Shown: piece after piece, positions 1-10,583 of the stretch
How positions within the stretch are numbered: the first letter of the stretch is position 1
How the letters are laid out: each line of letters starts with the position of its first letter
Assembly (NCBI RefSeq): GCF_000143535.2
Contig: NC_037310.1
Span: forward strand, 124,001 to 188,000
Source: Botrytis cinerea B05.10
Lineage: Eukaryota; Ascomycota; Leotiomycetes; Helotiales; Sclerotiniaceae
DNA length: 64,000 nt
Reading direction: 5' to 3'
Program-made: the position numbers and the translations under genes
The notes under the pieces: generated by a model
Database searches by the model: none
Told to the model about the DNA's origin: nothing
Seen by the model: the letters and a program-made list of their open reading frames with translations, nothing else

Positions 1-865
1 CGAAGGAAGGTGCAAGGGATGAGAGAGCTGGAGTGGAGAGGAGAGATAGTGCACCAATTTAGGGGTGAGAAAGGGGGACAAATGGTACATAAAATGGGCG
101 TTTGCATTCGCTAAGTTGGATGGATAGAAACACTATATAGAGATTTGGATGGGTTAGGTACATTCACTGCGATATTACCACAATATATTTGCATGGGAGA
201 GTCTATATGGGTAGGCGTCCTACGATAATTGTTTTAAGAAGGTTGGGATATAGCATAGCATAGCGAGGGTGTTTAGCGATTTGGAATTGGAATTGGAATT
301 TGGAATTTGGAATTTGGAATTTGGAATTTGGAATTTGGAATTTGATATCTGGTATTTGATATTTGGTATTTAGCATCTCGGCATTAAGATGGAGTATAGA
401 TATTTCCTGCTTGAGATGGAAGTTTTGACATAAAAGGAGTTATTGAAGATCAATTTATTTGATTTTTATTTACGTCGAATTGACTTCACATATTTCTTGG
501 TATCTATTTTTGTTTACGTACCTAGGTATATTCGTTCAATGATTCATCTGTGAATTCAATATGCTCATATGGAGAAAACAGCAAATGTAGCAGAGTTTAA
601 ACTCACCAATCAATGACCTGTTTTTCCCTTTCTCTCCTCCCCACCCAACCGTGCCAAGCAACCATCCATTCGTTTTTCAAAAAAAAAATTAACAGAAAGA
701 AATAACCCCACTTCGCTCTTACTTATTACCCCTCGAGCCCCTCCCCTCCCCCCAAAAAAGTGCTCATTCCCAGAGCTTACTCAAAAAGAAAAAAGTGCAA
801 TTGTTTATTCATTCCTAATCCCACCCAAAAAATTAAAAATTAAAAAAAGCAAAAAAAATCGAATT
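1..865. other. intergenic, no gene seen
   Basis: No reading frame with protein-like composition is visible. The interval holds a short TTTGGAA tandem tract and A-rich runs just before the tRNA gene. Confidence 0.6.
281..342. repeat. TTGGAAT / TTTGGAA microsatellite
   Basis: About eight head-to-tail copies of a 6-7 base unit (ttggaa, then tttggaa), followed by decayed variants ending near 370. Simple-sequence tract in intergenic DNA. Confidence 0.85.
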
Positions 866-980
866 GATGAGAGTGGGATTCGAACCCACGCCTATTACTA
901 GACCAGGAGATTGTAAACAATCGTGTGTTAAGTGTTGGATACCTTAACCTGGCGCCTTAGACCAACTCGGCCATCTCACC
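866..980 (-). tRNA. tRNA-Leu(AAG) with 33-base intron
   Basis: On the minus strand the acceptor stem GGTGAGA pairs with TCTCATC (one G-T pair). The D arm GCCGAGTTGG..GGC, the T arm GTGGG-TTCGAAT-CCCAC and a long variable arm (class II) are all present. The anticodon stem CCAGG pairs with CCTGG, and the loop reads TTAAGG with anticodon AAG at 943-945. A 33-base insertion at 909-941 starts one base after the anticodon, the canonical place for a nuclear tRNA intron. The long variable arm and anticodon agree on leucine. CCA is not encoded, as expected for eukaryotes. It is the only tRNA I found. Confidence 0.93.
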
Positions 981-1666
981 GTGATTTTGTTAGGGTGAGG
1001 GGCAGAGAGGAGATTTATATTTGAGAAAGGAATGTTTTGTGAGAGGGGATGGAGGGAGGGGTAGATGAGTGGATGAGTGGATGAGGCCAGCCCAACCCAA
1101 CCCACACGCAACCCCATACATAATATAATAGAGGAGATATTAATAAATCTTTTTTTTTAAAGAAAAAAAAAAACATCTATATATAATGAATTCGTAGAAG
1201 CAAACCAAATGGAAATGTACTTTATGTATTATATAATCATATATCTCTATAACAGATCATTTTTATATTTATAGATTTATAAAACCCCTTCTGATTGATT
1301 ATAAGTAATGTATTAATGTTAGAGTAGGGTTGTTCCGATCGATGAAGTCATTAGATCAAAATATCAATATCCTTGATTAGTAAACTATTAGGTCACATAA
1401 GTAGATCATTATTTATATTATTAAAGGAAAACTGTAATTCTTTATATAAGCAAATTATTATTATTTATTATTGAAAGTATAGTTTATATAGATACTAGAG
1501 TAGGAGGAGCTAGTCTTAATTGATACTAGTAAAAGTTCTAACTTATATAAAAACTCTTTCTCTTATAGCTAGCTTTATTACACTTAATAGAATTGATTTC
1601 CGAATACTTTTATATTCTACTCTATAATTTCTATTATATTCTATAAAAAGTTATACTTAAAACATT

Positions 1667-1811
1667 TACAACTAAATCTCAAATACAATAAGAATTGAGG
1701 GTTTGAGGGTTGGTCTTTATAAAGATTAAAATTTTATATACCTCAAAAATAAGAAAAAAAAGCATCTACGAATCCATAGTCTGAAAAATTCTTTTTCCCC
1801 GACGGCTAGTG
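1667..1811 (+). repeat. dispersed repeat, copy 1 (RIP-mutated)
   Basis: This stretch aligns with 17503-17661. The pair shares tttgaggg..tgg, gattaaaattttatata, ctcaaaaataagaaaaaa and gctagt at the right edge. Over the left part (about 31 bases from aaa[t/c]ctc to ggttt) every difference is C/T or G/A, with this copy carrying the A/T state. Similarity stops just after ctagt in both. The element class is unknown. Confidence 0.75.
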
Positions 1812-2061
1812 TTTTTTCGCTCACATTATTAGTACTGTATATCTAAAAATTCCTTAGAATAATAGTTAGTATTTCTAATTCTAACCCTAATTCCACTGTA
1901 ATATTAATGAGGCTAAGCAGATTCCGAATATATTTGAATCTATATTGTAAATAATATTTGATGCTCCTGCTCAATACACTGACTAACCACCCAGGCGTCG
2001 TAAGTTTACAGTCTTGGGGATAGCTGCTGGAACCTTATCGGAGCTTGCATACAGTCGTGCA

Positions 2062-2119
2062 TCAGTAACTTGCATTAGCTTACATATAGTAGTGTGTCAG
2101 TAACTTGCATTAGCTTACT
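2062..2119 (+). promoter_or_regulatory. tandem TCAGTAACTTGCATTAGCTT motif, copy A
   Basis: The string tcagtaacttgcattagctt occurs twice in direct orientation with a 35-base period (2062 and 2097). A closely similar two-unit block lies at 4231-4288, upstream of the paralogous gene. Here the block ends about 150 bases before the ATG at 2272. A binding site for a common regulator, or a remnant of a duplicated promoter, is possible; function is inferred only from position and conservation. Confidence 0.6.
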
Positions 2120-2271
2120 ATAAACGACTGAATATCCCCGCCTCGTTATGAGAATGGAGATATTTGTACTAATCGATCTATGTACTAGACTCTCAAAATT
2201 ATAATATATAAACACAAGTCTACGATCGACCTGAACACTACAAGCACTCTCTATATTCACATTTCAGAACA

Positions 2272-3291
2272 ATGACTAATCAAGCAGCGTGGCTCGATGG
2301 CGTCGGTCATACCTTCCGTGTCGGCCCTATTGACATGCCTACTATTGATACAAACGAGGTGGTCATCAAGAACCACTCCATTGCAATCAACCCTATCGAC
2401 TGGAAGGTGCGCGATCTCGGCTGGCTCATCCAAACTTGGCCGATGGTCTTGGGCTGCGACGCTGCTGGCGTAGTCACTGACGTCGGCAGCGATGTGCATC
2501 ATGTCAAGAAAGGTGATCGTGTCATCGGGCATACCGTCAGCCTAATGTCCCAAAAACCAAAGAACGGCGCCTTCCAGCGGTACGTGGCTGTGGAGGCTGC
2601 AAAAGTCGCCAAGATCCCCGAATCACTCTCGTTCAATGATGCCTGCGTTGTACCCTTAGCCCTGGATACCGCCGCGACAGGTCTCTTCAGCGACCGTGAC
2701 CAGGGTTACTTGGGGCTTGAATGGCCGACTCTGCCCGCTAAGACCAGCGACAAAAAGCTTATCATCTATGGCGGTAGCTCCTCAGTTGGCGCACTAGGTA
2801 TTCAATTAGCAGCGGCCACCGGAGCCTATGTCATTGCCGTTGCTTCTCCGAAGAATTTTGACTTCTGCCGTTCGTGTGGGGCTCACGAAGTTTTCGACTA
2901 CAATGATCCTGCAGTGGTAGACCATGTCATCCAGGCTGTGAAAGCCGCTACACCAGCCGACTTTGTTGGTATCCTAGATACTATTTCTCAAGATGAGAGC
3001 TTCAAGATCGTTGTGCCTATACTCAAAAAGCTTAGGTCAGGAAACCTCGCCACTGTTCTTCCCGGACCAAGTGACATACCCGCGACCTCAAAGACGAACT
3101 ACATTGAGGGGATCAATAACACTGTGGATCCCCTTTGGGCGAATTTCATTACCCCAGCGCTTGAGCAAGGCAAGCTCAAGTGCTTGCCAAAGCCATATGT
3201 TATTGGGAGAGGCCTAGAAAGTGTGGAGGAAGGTTGTCTCGCGAACAAGAAAGGTGTTAGTGCCAAAAAGCTTGTCATTGAACTTGAGTAG
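2272..3291 (+). CDS. zinc-independent MDR oxidoreductase (CipB / enoyl-reductase-like)
   Basis: A single-exon gene of 339 aa. It is a medium-chain dehydrogenase/reductase. The N-terminal GroES-like barrel (about residues 10-130) includes NPIDWKVRD and the LGCDAAGVV..VG motif. The nucleotide-binding Rossmann part has YGGSSSVGALGIQLA near residues 165-180, the usual NADPH loop, and the C-terminal barrel closes with KKGVSAKKLVIELE. No structural or catalytic zinc cysteine cluster is visible, so it belongs with the quinone oxidoreductase/trans-enoyl reductase branch rather than true alcohol dehydrogenases. The length is normal for the family. Fungal relatives include CipB-type and ToxD-type proteins; the substrate cannot be read from sequence. 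No other pathway gene lies nearby except the paralogue at 4909, so a metabolite-cluster role is unproven. Confidence 0.9.
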   Translation: MTNQAAWLDGVGHTFRVGPIDMPTIDTNEVVIKNHSIAINPIDWKVRDLGWLIQTWPMVLGCDAAGVVTDVGSDVHHVKKGDRVIGHTVSLMSQKPKNGAFQRYVAVEAAKVAKIPESLSFNDACVVPLALDTAATGLFSDRDQGYLGLEWPTLPAKTSDKKLIIYGGSSSVGALGIQLAAATGAYVIAVASPKNFDFCRSCGAHEVFDYNDPAVVDHVIQAVKAATPADFVGILDTISQDESFKIVVPILKKLRSGNLATVLPGPSDIPATSKTNYIEGINNTVDPLWANFITPALEQGKLKCLPKPYVIGRGLESVEEGCLANKKGVSAKKLVIELE

Positions 3292-4908
3292 AATAGAAAA
3301 ATTTAGGTTTTCGTCAAGTTTGCATAATCACATCTACTTCGTACAGGTCAGGGTTGATGCAAAGTTGAACTGTACGAATTTGTGGAATCTTGTAATAAGA
3401 AGAAACCTCTAGTCAAAAGAACAACAGATTTTCAATACTTCCATGCCCATTAAGCTCAGGTGATTTGAAGAAGCAGCATGCTATCTATCCTGTTCACTTC
3501 AAAGATTCGAGAAACACATAGCAGAATAAATAATCTAAGCTGATCATGAATTACAGTTCCAATTTTTTTTTAATAGATTCTTCACCATACCTTCAAGCTC
3601 AGACAATTGAACATAAAGTGCACCGATAACCTAGCCGCTTGTATCTTTATTATACGTCTAAAATGAATGCACATTTCATTCACTCATCGTTTGTTATGTG
3701 TCTCAAATCCACTGACAAACTTTTATTAACTACTTGCATTCCAAAACAAATTTGTTGTACGAAGAGAACATACACAGTCCAAAGACGTGAGCAGGATGCC
3801 CAAACTTGGAATAAGGTTGGACAACGTCACTGTGCATTTAATTTCAAGTAGGCTTGTAAACAGCCGCCCTAGCTTAAACTTAGTAGAGCAGCTCCTTGCA
3901 AAAATCTGATCATTTTTGCCTCATTTGTAACCGTCTTCAAAATGCTAAACATTTGATACTGCTAGAAGTCTGACTTCACAATGATTTAGTTTGTTTGGTC
4001 ATACATAGTCGATCTTTATAACTCTTGTCTTGATAAATCTTGAAAGATACAAATGTTAGTATTAAATGAAGATTTAGAAAGATAGGTCAATTGAATGAAA
4101 AGTTTATATTGCAGCCCTGGCGTTTTCAGTACAGATATCAATGATTCAAGGGAACCTCCCCACCATGACTTAATCCAATTGAGGTAGGAGTTGCATACCT
4201 TCTGGCCGCATGAGTACAAGTGGTAGCAAGTCAGTAACTTGCATTAGCTTGCATATATTAGCGCGTCAGTGTCCTGCATTAGTCTACTCTGTAGGATTAG
4301 AATATTTCTATATCTGGAGAGATACATTCTGGTTTGGAGCCCAATACTGGCAAAACAGAGAACAGTTTCCGCATGATGCACGCTAGGTAGCGGACCAAGT
4401 CACTTTCCGTGACGTGAAATGATTGGATTAACTCAGAGAGTTATATACATCACATGGGAGGCCGTTTTGTTCCCCACCTAGAATACAGGTGCTGCCCAGT
4501 TGCGCCACTGGCTTGGAGAAACTGTCCCGTTGAGACAGTAGCTTGATGATTCTACAAGACATATCAATCGAACTGTCCTTGCTCAGCCATCACGGGAATG
4601 GTGGGTAATAGCTATGTTCCGCGATAGGAGCCGAGATGGCGGCATAGTTCGAAGAACTCATAAACATAACACGAGTCCCATAGTTTAAGCTTTCCACCGA
4701 ACACTGTAACCTTACTGATCAGTGATTACCGACAAAAGAATTCTCGGTCCAAGAATCTTGGACCATATAATGGGAAAGGTGCCCCGATGAACACATTTCA
4801 TATACGCTAATATATGGAGCTATTGGTTTCTCTGATACCACTCTCTTTTGCTTCTATTGGCCTACTTGTTGTCTTGTAATCTTTAATCGCCTGACCCAAC
4901 ACTGAGAG
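3292..4908. other. intergenic between the two oxidoreductase genes
   Basis: No convincing coding frame. The right half is the promoter of the gene at 4909 and carries the second copy of the shared tandem motif about 620 bases before the ATG. Confidence 0.6.
4231..4288 (+). promoter_or_regulatory. tandem TCAGTAACTTGCATTAGCTT motif, copy B
   Basis: The first unit matches copy A exactly over tcagtaacttgcattagctt; the second unit (from 4266) is decayed (tcagtgtcctgcattagtct). Unit spacing is 35 bases, as in copy A. It lies upstream of the second MDR gene in the same orientation relative to it. Confidence 0.6.
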
Positions 4909-6171
4909 ATGTCGAAGAATCGTGCAGCCTGGATTTTGTCCCCCGCCAAAGCATTCTGCATTGGCGATGCCCCAAGCTATGAGCCCAAGGCTGGGGAAGT
5001 TCTGATCAAAGCAGCTGCTGTTGCTGTGGTACGTGAAGCAACAATATAATCTCTGGGTTCCTTACTCATAATGACACAGAACCCCATTGATTTCAAAAAC
5101 CAGTAAGACGCCACCGAGAAACAATAGCATGGGCTTGATTCTAATGAGAATTTAAAAGAGATGACGGCACCTACTCAAACCTTTATCCCTTTATCCTCGG
5201 GCGCAATACTGCTGGAACGGTCGAAGATGTTGGTAAAGGAGTGACCAAATTTTACAAAGGTCAACGGGTTATGGCGTATGTGTGCAGGATAACTGGAGCA
5301 ACAGATGATTTTAGATACTTATCTGATGCGATGGTTTAGGCATCTCCACAGTCCAAAGACTGGAAACTATGCAAATTCCGCCTTTCAGCTCTATTCACTT
5401 GCTTCCGAGCACTTTACTGCAGCAATTCCCGACTCCGTCAGCTTTGAAAGTTCGGTTGTCTTGCCTCTATCCATTTCAACCGCTGCTGCCGGCCTTTATC
5501 TTCCAGAGTTTTTGAATCTCCCTCTCCCGTCGACTGAACCAAGGGGCTCTTCTAATGTTCTCCTAGTTTGGGGAGGTGCATCTTCTGTTGGTTCAACAGC
5601 TATTCAACTTGCGTCTGCGTCAGGCTTAACGGTGGTGGCCACAGCCTCATCTACTAATCATGAATACGTTCGGTCACTTGGTGCTAGCGTAGCCTTTGAC
5701 TATAGATCGCCTACGTTAATTGCTGATCTTCTTCGCCAGTTGAAGGGCACAAAGCTGGTCGGAATCTATGATGCTATTGGCGAAGAGCAGAGCTTTACCC
5801 CACTCAAAGAAATTGTACGACAATTCGATGGCACAGTCAAAATTGTCAGTGTCTTGCCATGCGCCAGCCAGACTGATGGATTCCGACCCAGTTTCGGTAA
5901 GATTTGCCCGCTCTTCCGAATTAATAAATTTGGTAAAACAAACTGATACCAAAGTACATTGATAGTTACGTCATACGGTATTGCCTACCCCCCAAACGAA
6001 AGAATCGGCGAGGCTGTCTGGGGAAATTTCGTAACCAAGGGCCTTGCAAGTGGGAAACTACAGCCTAAACCAGACCCGTTAGTAATAGGGCATGGATTGG
6101 AAATGATACAGACTGGCGTGGACCTACAGAAGGCAGGTGTGTCTGCTAGGAAAATTGTAGTAACTCTATAG
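4909..6171 (+). CDS. zinc-independent MDR oxidoreductase, paralogue with four introns
   Basis: Exons 4909-5028, 5080-5102, 5159-5275, 5340-5896 and 5966-6171 join to 340 aa. Introns of 51, 56, 64 and 69 bases begin GTACGT, GTAAGA, GTATGT and GTAAGA and end in AG; all junctions keep frame. The start gives MSKNRAAW, matching the N terminus of the neighbour at 2272. The product has NPIDFKNQDDG, LGRNTAGTVEDVG, the NADPH loop WGGASSVGSTAIQLA and a C-terminal GVSARKIVVTL. It is a homologue of the neighbour with similar length and the same lack of zinc ligands. Reading it as separate open frames would make it look broken, but the splice signals give one intact gene. Substrate unknown. Confidence 0.87.
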
Positions 6172-6498
6172 TCAGTCAAATACTCTTGGGACCTAATGTA
6201 GAGAAGATTTTAGTATGGCGCGAAGGTTGCTAGCGACGATGGAGAAGCTTCTCTTGACCCTATTTTTCAAATCTCCTCTGATACCAATATTGAAATTGAA
6301 ATTAATTTGACCCAGACAGGACTAAAGAGTCATCACTTGCGGCCTTGTTGGATAGCACGGTAGCATTTCTGAAGATAAAATAAACCTTTCTTTATTTCTT
6401 TGGGAGTGAGTCGGTATGCCTGTCAAGAATGCCAAGATCTGTAATGTGTGAAAAGAAATTAGTGTCTAGCGATCCTGCACATTCGTCTAATTTATCTA

Positions 6499-6939
6499 TA
6501 ACGTGGTTTAACACCGAATGCACCATATCACCGAATGCACTACTTCAAAATACACCAAAATTAGCCTTTTCCTAATATTCATATTTTAATAATTAATCAA
6601 TATTTTTTAAAAAACAAAAAAGATTTATTAATAAGAAAATATTTTTTATAAAAGTATTAAGTTTTTATATAAAAATTTCTATTATATTCTATAAAAAGTG
6701 GAAATTGTTACGATTTTCATTGCAAAAAAAACTATTCCTATAATAACTATTATATTAATTCAAATTTTTAATAAATAATTAAATTTTTATAATATTTATA
6801 TAATTAAATATTACAATTTCAAATTTTAAAAAATTATATTATTAAATAAAGAAAGAGTATAGTTATGTATAGATGTATTTTGTATGTAAAATTCGTAATG
6901 TATTCAGTAATATAGTGTATTTGGTGTTAAATCACATTA
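6499..6939. mobile_element. AT-rich inverted-repeat element (MITE-like), RIP-mutated
   Basis: A 45-base terminal inverted repeat at 6499-6543 pairs with 6895-6939. The two arms differ at about ten positions, all C/T or G/A, with no gaps. The left arm contains tttaacaccgaatgcacc and the right arm, reversed, tttaacaccaaatacact. The interior is very AT-rich without a coding frame. Terminal repeats with a short non-coding core point to a non-autonomous DNA transposon mutated by RIP. A TA dinucleotide lies near both ends but a clear target duplication is not resolved. Confidence 0.75.
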
Positions 6940-6948
6940 TTATAATAT

Positions 6949-7043
6949 CTATAGTGTGTTTTTGAGATAAAAAGTGATAAAAACCAGCAACCTATACTAA
7001 AAAGTCGGTTTGTATCACTTTTTGTCCCGAAAAGACGCTATGG
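6949..7043. mobile_element. 95-base foldback element
   Basis: Two 37-base arms (6949-6985 and 7007-7043) are inverted complements with a loop of about 21 bases. They share aaaaagtgata and ctatag/ccatag ends; nearly all mismatches are transitions, with one or two transversions. The right end overlaps the first bases of the ankyrin pseudogene, so its insertion or a linked deletion may have removed the gene's 5' part. It resembles a minimal foldback MITE; a target duplication is not evident. Confidence 0.65.
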
Positions 7044-10000
7044 ACAACCCCGCATTGTTCGTGCTCTACTTGAGGCTGAAGCTCGTACAGACATCAAGAA
7101 CATGAACGACTCATTTCCTTTGCATCGCGCTGTAAGTCGCGGAGATCCGGAAACACTCACCGAGTTAGTGGGCAGATGTAGTGAAATCGATCTCCAGGCT
7201 CGCGACAAGGACAAGCTCGCGCCTCTCCATATCGCCTGCCAGTTCGGGTGAGATGAATGGGCTAAAGTTCTTGTCGGGCGTGGCGCTTCAGTCTCGGATG
7301 ATAGCCATGCAGTCGAAAAGTCCGATTGCATTTGCTATCGCCAACGGACATCTTCCAGCTGTGCGAGTACTTCTGGAACATGACCACTTCTTGGCCAAGG
7401 AATGTGGCAAGCCCCTCATCCAAGTAGCAAGAAAAGGTGCCATTGATATTGTGAGATTTCTCTGCCACAACAAAGTCGATACGTCCTATAAAGAGGGACT
7501 AGGCCAGACTGCACTTCATAAGGCATGCATCGTAGGTAACACGACAATAGTAAATGAACTACTGAGCTTGTCAGTACCCGTGGATCCACTCGATAAGTCT
7601 GAACGGTCCCCTCTATATTTTGCGGCAGAAAAAGGCTTTCTGGAGGTTGTGGATGTTCTCATCAAGGCCAAAGCTAACGTGAACAACCTTGATCGAAGGA
7701 TAGAGACGGCATTGTTCAAACCAGCCGGTAATGGACATGTCAACGTGGTGGCTCGCTTACTTGATGCTAAAATCGATGCAACGATACTTGACTTCTGGGA
7801 TAGGATCCCGCTGCGATTTGCTACCCGTAGGGGTCATATCAAAATTGTCGAAATGCTACTAGAACGAACCAATATTAACCAGGAGACCCCTGACCATGCT
7901 GGTCGAACAATCCTTCACAATGCAGCTGCATATCTGCGACAGGGTCAAGAGTCTATCATTGACTTGCTCATCAAGAATGGAGCTGATCCGAAAGCGATAG
8001 TCAAGTTGAAAGGAGGTTCTGCGCTTCATGAAGCTATCGCTCGTGAGAATGGTCAACACCCAGCAACGGCTGGATTAATCGATCGGCTTATAAAAACAAG
8101 GTTCCACTGGACATACTTGATAAGCATGGCCGAACAGCCCTTTTTCTAGCAGTTCGCAGGAACATTGAAGCTGCCGAGCTCCTAATTGGGGCCGGTGCGC
8201 CCATCGATAACCAATCTCTTCACGCAATGATTGAGAAGGGCAACTTGAACTTGATGGAACGATGCCTGAAACTAGACTCCTGTCCTGACTTGTCAGAGAG
8301 AGGTTTCTGGGGTATGACAGCTCTTCACCTCGCGGCGAGCCTAGGTCACGACAATATGGTGAAGAACCTCCTGGAAGCCAAAGAACCGCCCAGATGCTGG
8401 GACATGAACACGATGGACCCTCTTATGTGTGCAAAAAAAGAAATCCACAGCAGCTCCGTAAGCCTACTTCACAATGTACTGCTATCACCTATTGGTGATT
8501 ATAAGTCTCGCGTAGAGCAGGGTGTTTGGGGACGAACTGTTTTGCATTGGGCTGCAGAGGCCGGGGAAGACCTTAGTGCATATATCATGGAAGAATCTAT
8601 AAGTTCTATTATCGATGCCTTAGATGACTTAGGGTGCACTGCTCTGCATTTAGCAGTGTTATCAGGATCATTGAGCACAGTCCAGCAGCTTCTATCTGCC
8701 CACGCCCAAGCGGACCTTGTCGATACCTTAGGCCAGACTCCACAGCATTACGCAGCTGAACAGCCAGATGTCAACATCCTGAAAGCTATCATTGCAGCAG
8801 GAGCTGATATTAATGTCCAGGATAAATGGTCACGGACACCCCTAAACTTAGCGGTCGAGAAGGGTCATGTAGCATCGGTGGATGAACTGATGCATGCTGG
8901 TGCGAAGTTGTCGACAGATTATGCTAAAAATCACCCTCTGCATATCGCTGTTACTATGGGGGAAGACGAAAGAGTCCGTACTATACTAAGCAGCGAATGT
9001 GGAAAAGCAGTGATGCTGCAGAAGAACAGTCACGACAGAACCGTATTACATCTTACGTCGCGCTTTGGCAAATCGAAAATCCTGACGAATATTTTCGCTT
9101 GAATTCCAGAATCTACTTCTATGGTCGACTGTGAGGACTCGGAGAAGAGGATGACACTCCACTTAAGTGCCCTCCATGGACATCTTGATATTACTCAAAA
9201 TCTTATTGTTGAAGGTGCTCATGTATACAGGATAGATAAAGACCGATGTATGCCTGTCCATTTTGCGGCCGAGGCCGGTCATGAAGAAATTGTGAAAGCT
9301 CTTCTTGACGCTCTTCCGCGGAATGTTGATTGGTGTCTTCACAACTTTGATCAATTACCTCCGGGCACCAATTTTCCTTCTGAAGCCGATGGTTACGAGC
9401 AAGCTTTTTTTGAGGCTTTGATTGATACCCAAGCCATTACCCAGAACGGAAAAAAACAACCCTGGGTAATATCTGAGGAGAAATGGACTCCTGAATTTCA
9501 AGAAACGCTTCGAAATGGGATCATTTCGGAGCTGAAAGTATTCGACAGGTTCGATCATAGCATTTCCAGCACAACATTGATGCGGGCTGTTATGGGACGC
9601 CACGAAAAAAATGGTGAAGCTTATTCTCCAAATGATTCCTGAAATGCCTCTGCAAGCGAGATCCTACCATTACTCTAATGTTCTATCCCTAGCTGCAAGA
9701 AATGGAGACACAAAAATAGTATCTCAACTTATCGAGTACAGAACAGACCCCAACGCCATCACCGATATGCAAGACACATGTCTACACGAGGCTGCAGAAA
9801 ATGGGCATGCAAAAGCGGTCGAAGAACTTTTGCATGTCGCTTATGTTGACGCTCGAGATGATTTGGGACGGACACCTCTACATTGTGCGTGTCTGAAAGG
9901 GAACGAAGATATTATCAATCACCTCCTTGATGCAAATACTGATGTGTTGGTGCGAGATCACGAAATGAGGACACCGCTAGAAATAGCGATTGAAGTGGGT

Positions 10001-10063
10001 GTCTCGGATAGAGTACGAGAAAATATTCAGAGTAGGGCTATGTGGCAGAAAGCTCAGGTTTAA
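7042..10063 (+). pseudogene. ankyrin-repeat protein, 5'-truncated and broken
   Basis: About 1,000 codons of consecutive ankyrin repeats can be followed, but only by changing frame. Typical repeat cores are seen (PLHRAVSRGD, TALHKACIVGN, TALHLAASLGH, TPLHCACLKGN). Lesions in order: a TGA at 7249-7251; a frame change near 7316-7321 at an AAAA run; another near 8092-8098 at an AAAAA run; a TGA at 9100-9102; and a frame change at the seven-A run near 9604-9611. Repeats continue across each lesion, so introns do not explain them. The final segment ends at 10063 with a normal stop. The N-terminal part is missing where the 95-base foldback element begins. Fungal proteins with such arrays often carry NACHT or similar N-terminal domains; none remains here. 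All three frameshifts fall at A-runs, so sequencing error could contribute, but the two nonsense codons remain. Confidence 0.85.
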
Positions 10064-10583
10064 GATGGTCGAGGTTACTATTTGTCGTTTTCAATTGGAT
10101 TAACTATCGATAGCTTCTAGGTGGTTTCTTACCGTACAAAATACAATCTTCTAATGTATTGTCTTAGTCTATCCTCCGCACTCTCTCTTCAAAATTCAAC
10201 TCAATCATGCACTCAAAACCCACCCACTTCACTCCCCTTCTCTCCTTTCCACAATATCCTACAATTGTCATCAGCAACATATTAATATATCTTGATATTC
10301 TGCTAACTCAAGACTGTAGATTAGTATCCAACTTCATTCAATTAGCTTTTCTTTGTGTGGATGAGTGGGGGATGTAGTAATGTACTGGTTGATGACGATT
10401 GTATCACATCCAAATATTTATCCCCCCCCCCGAAAAAAAATAAATTTTAGAATCTTAAATTTTAGAAATATACAACACGCACGCGCATCTTATATGTGTA
10501 TATGTATGTATATATAATTAATATCTTCCACTTTCAAATTTAGATTTAGATCACTTCACCAAATGCTACATAGTCAATGATAT
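10064..10583. other. intergenic, left flank of retrotransposon
   Basis: No gene seen. Contains C-run and A-run tracts near 10425-10445 and ends in GATAT (10579-10583), the left copy of the retrotransposon target-site duplication. Confidence 0.6.

Larger units (their letters stand above)
981..2271. other. AT-rich intergenic stretch upstream of the first oxidoreductase
   Basis: From about 1130 the sequence becomes strongly AT-rich with no usable reading frame. It carries one copy of a dispersed repeat (1667-1811), a 26-base string shared with an inverted-repeat element at 6499-6939, and a tandem motif (2062-2119) close to the downstream start codon. It probably represents decayed, RIP-affected repeat DNA plus the promoter of the gene at 2272. 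Confidence 0.6.

Noticed and set aside
5305..6171. Second MDR gene as a pseudogene split into two frames
   Set aside because: Four GT-AG introns restore a full-length 340-residue frame with family motifs in place.
7240..7320. Explaining the TGA at 7249 by an intron starting gtgaga
   Set aside because: Ankyrin coding continues through the proposed intron (DEWAKVLVGRGASV), so a real lesion is more likely.
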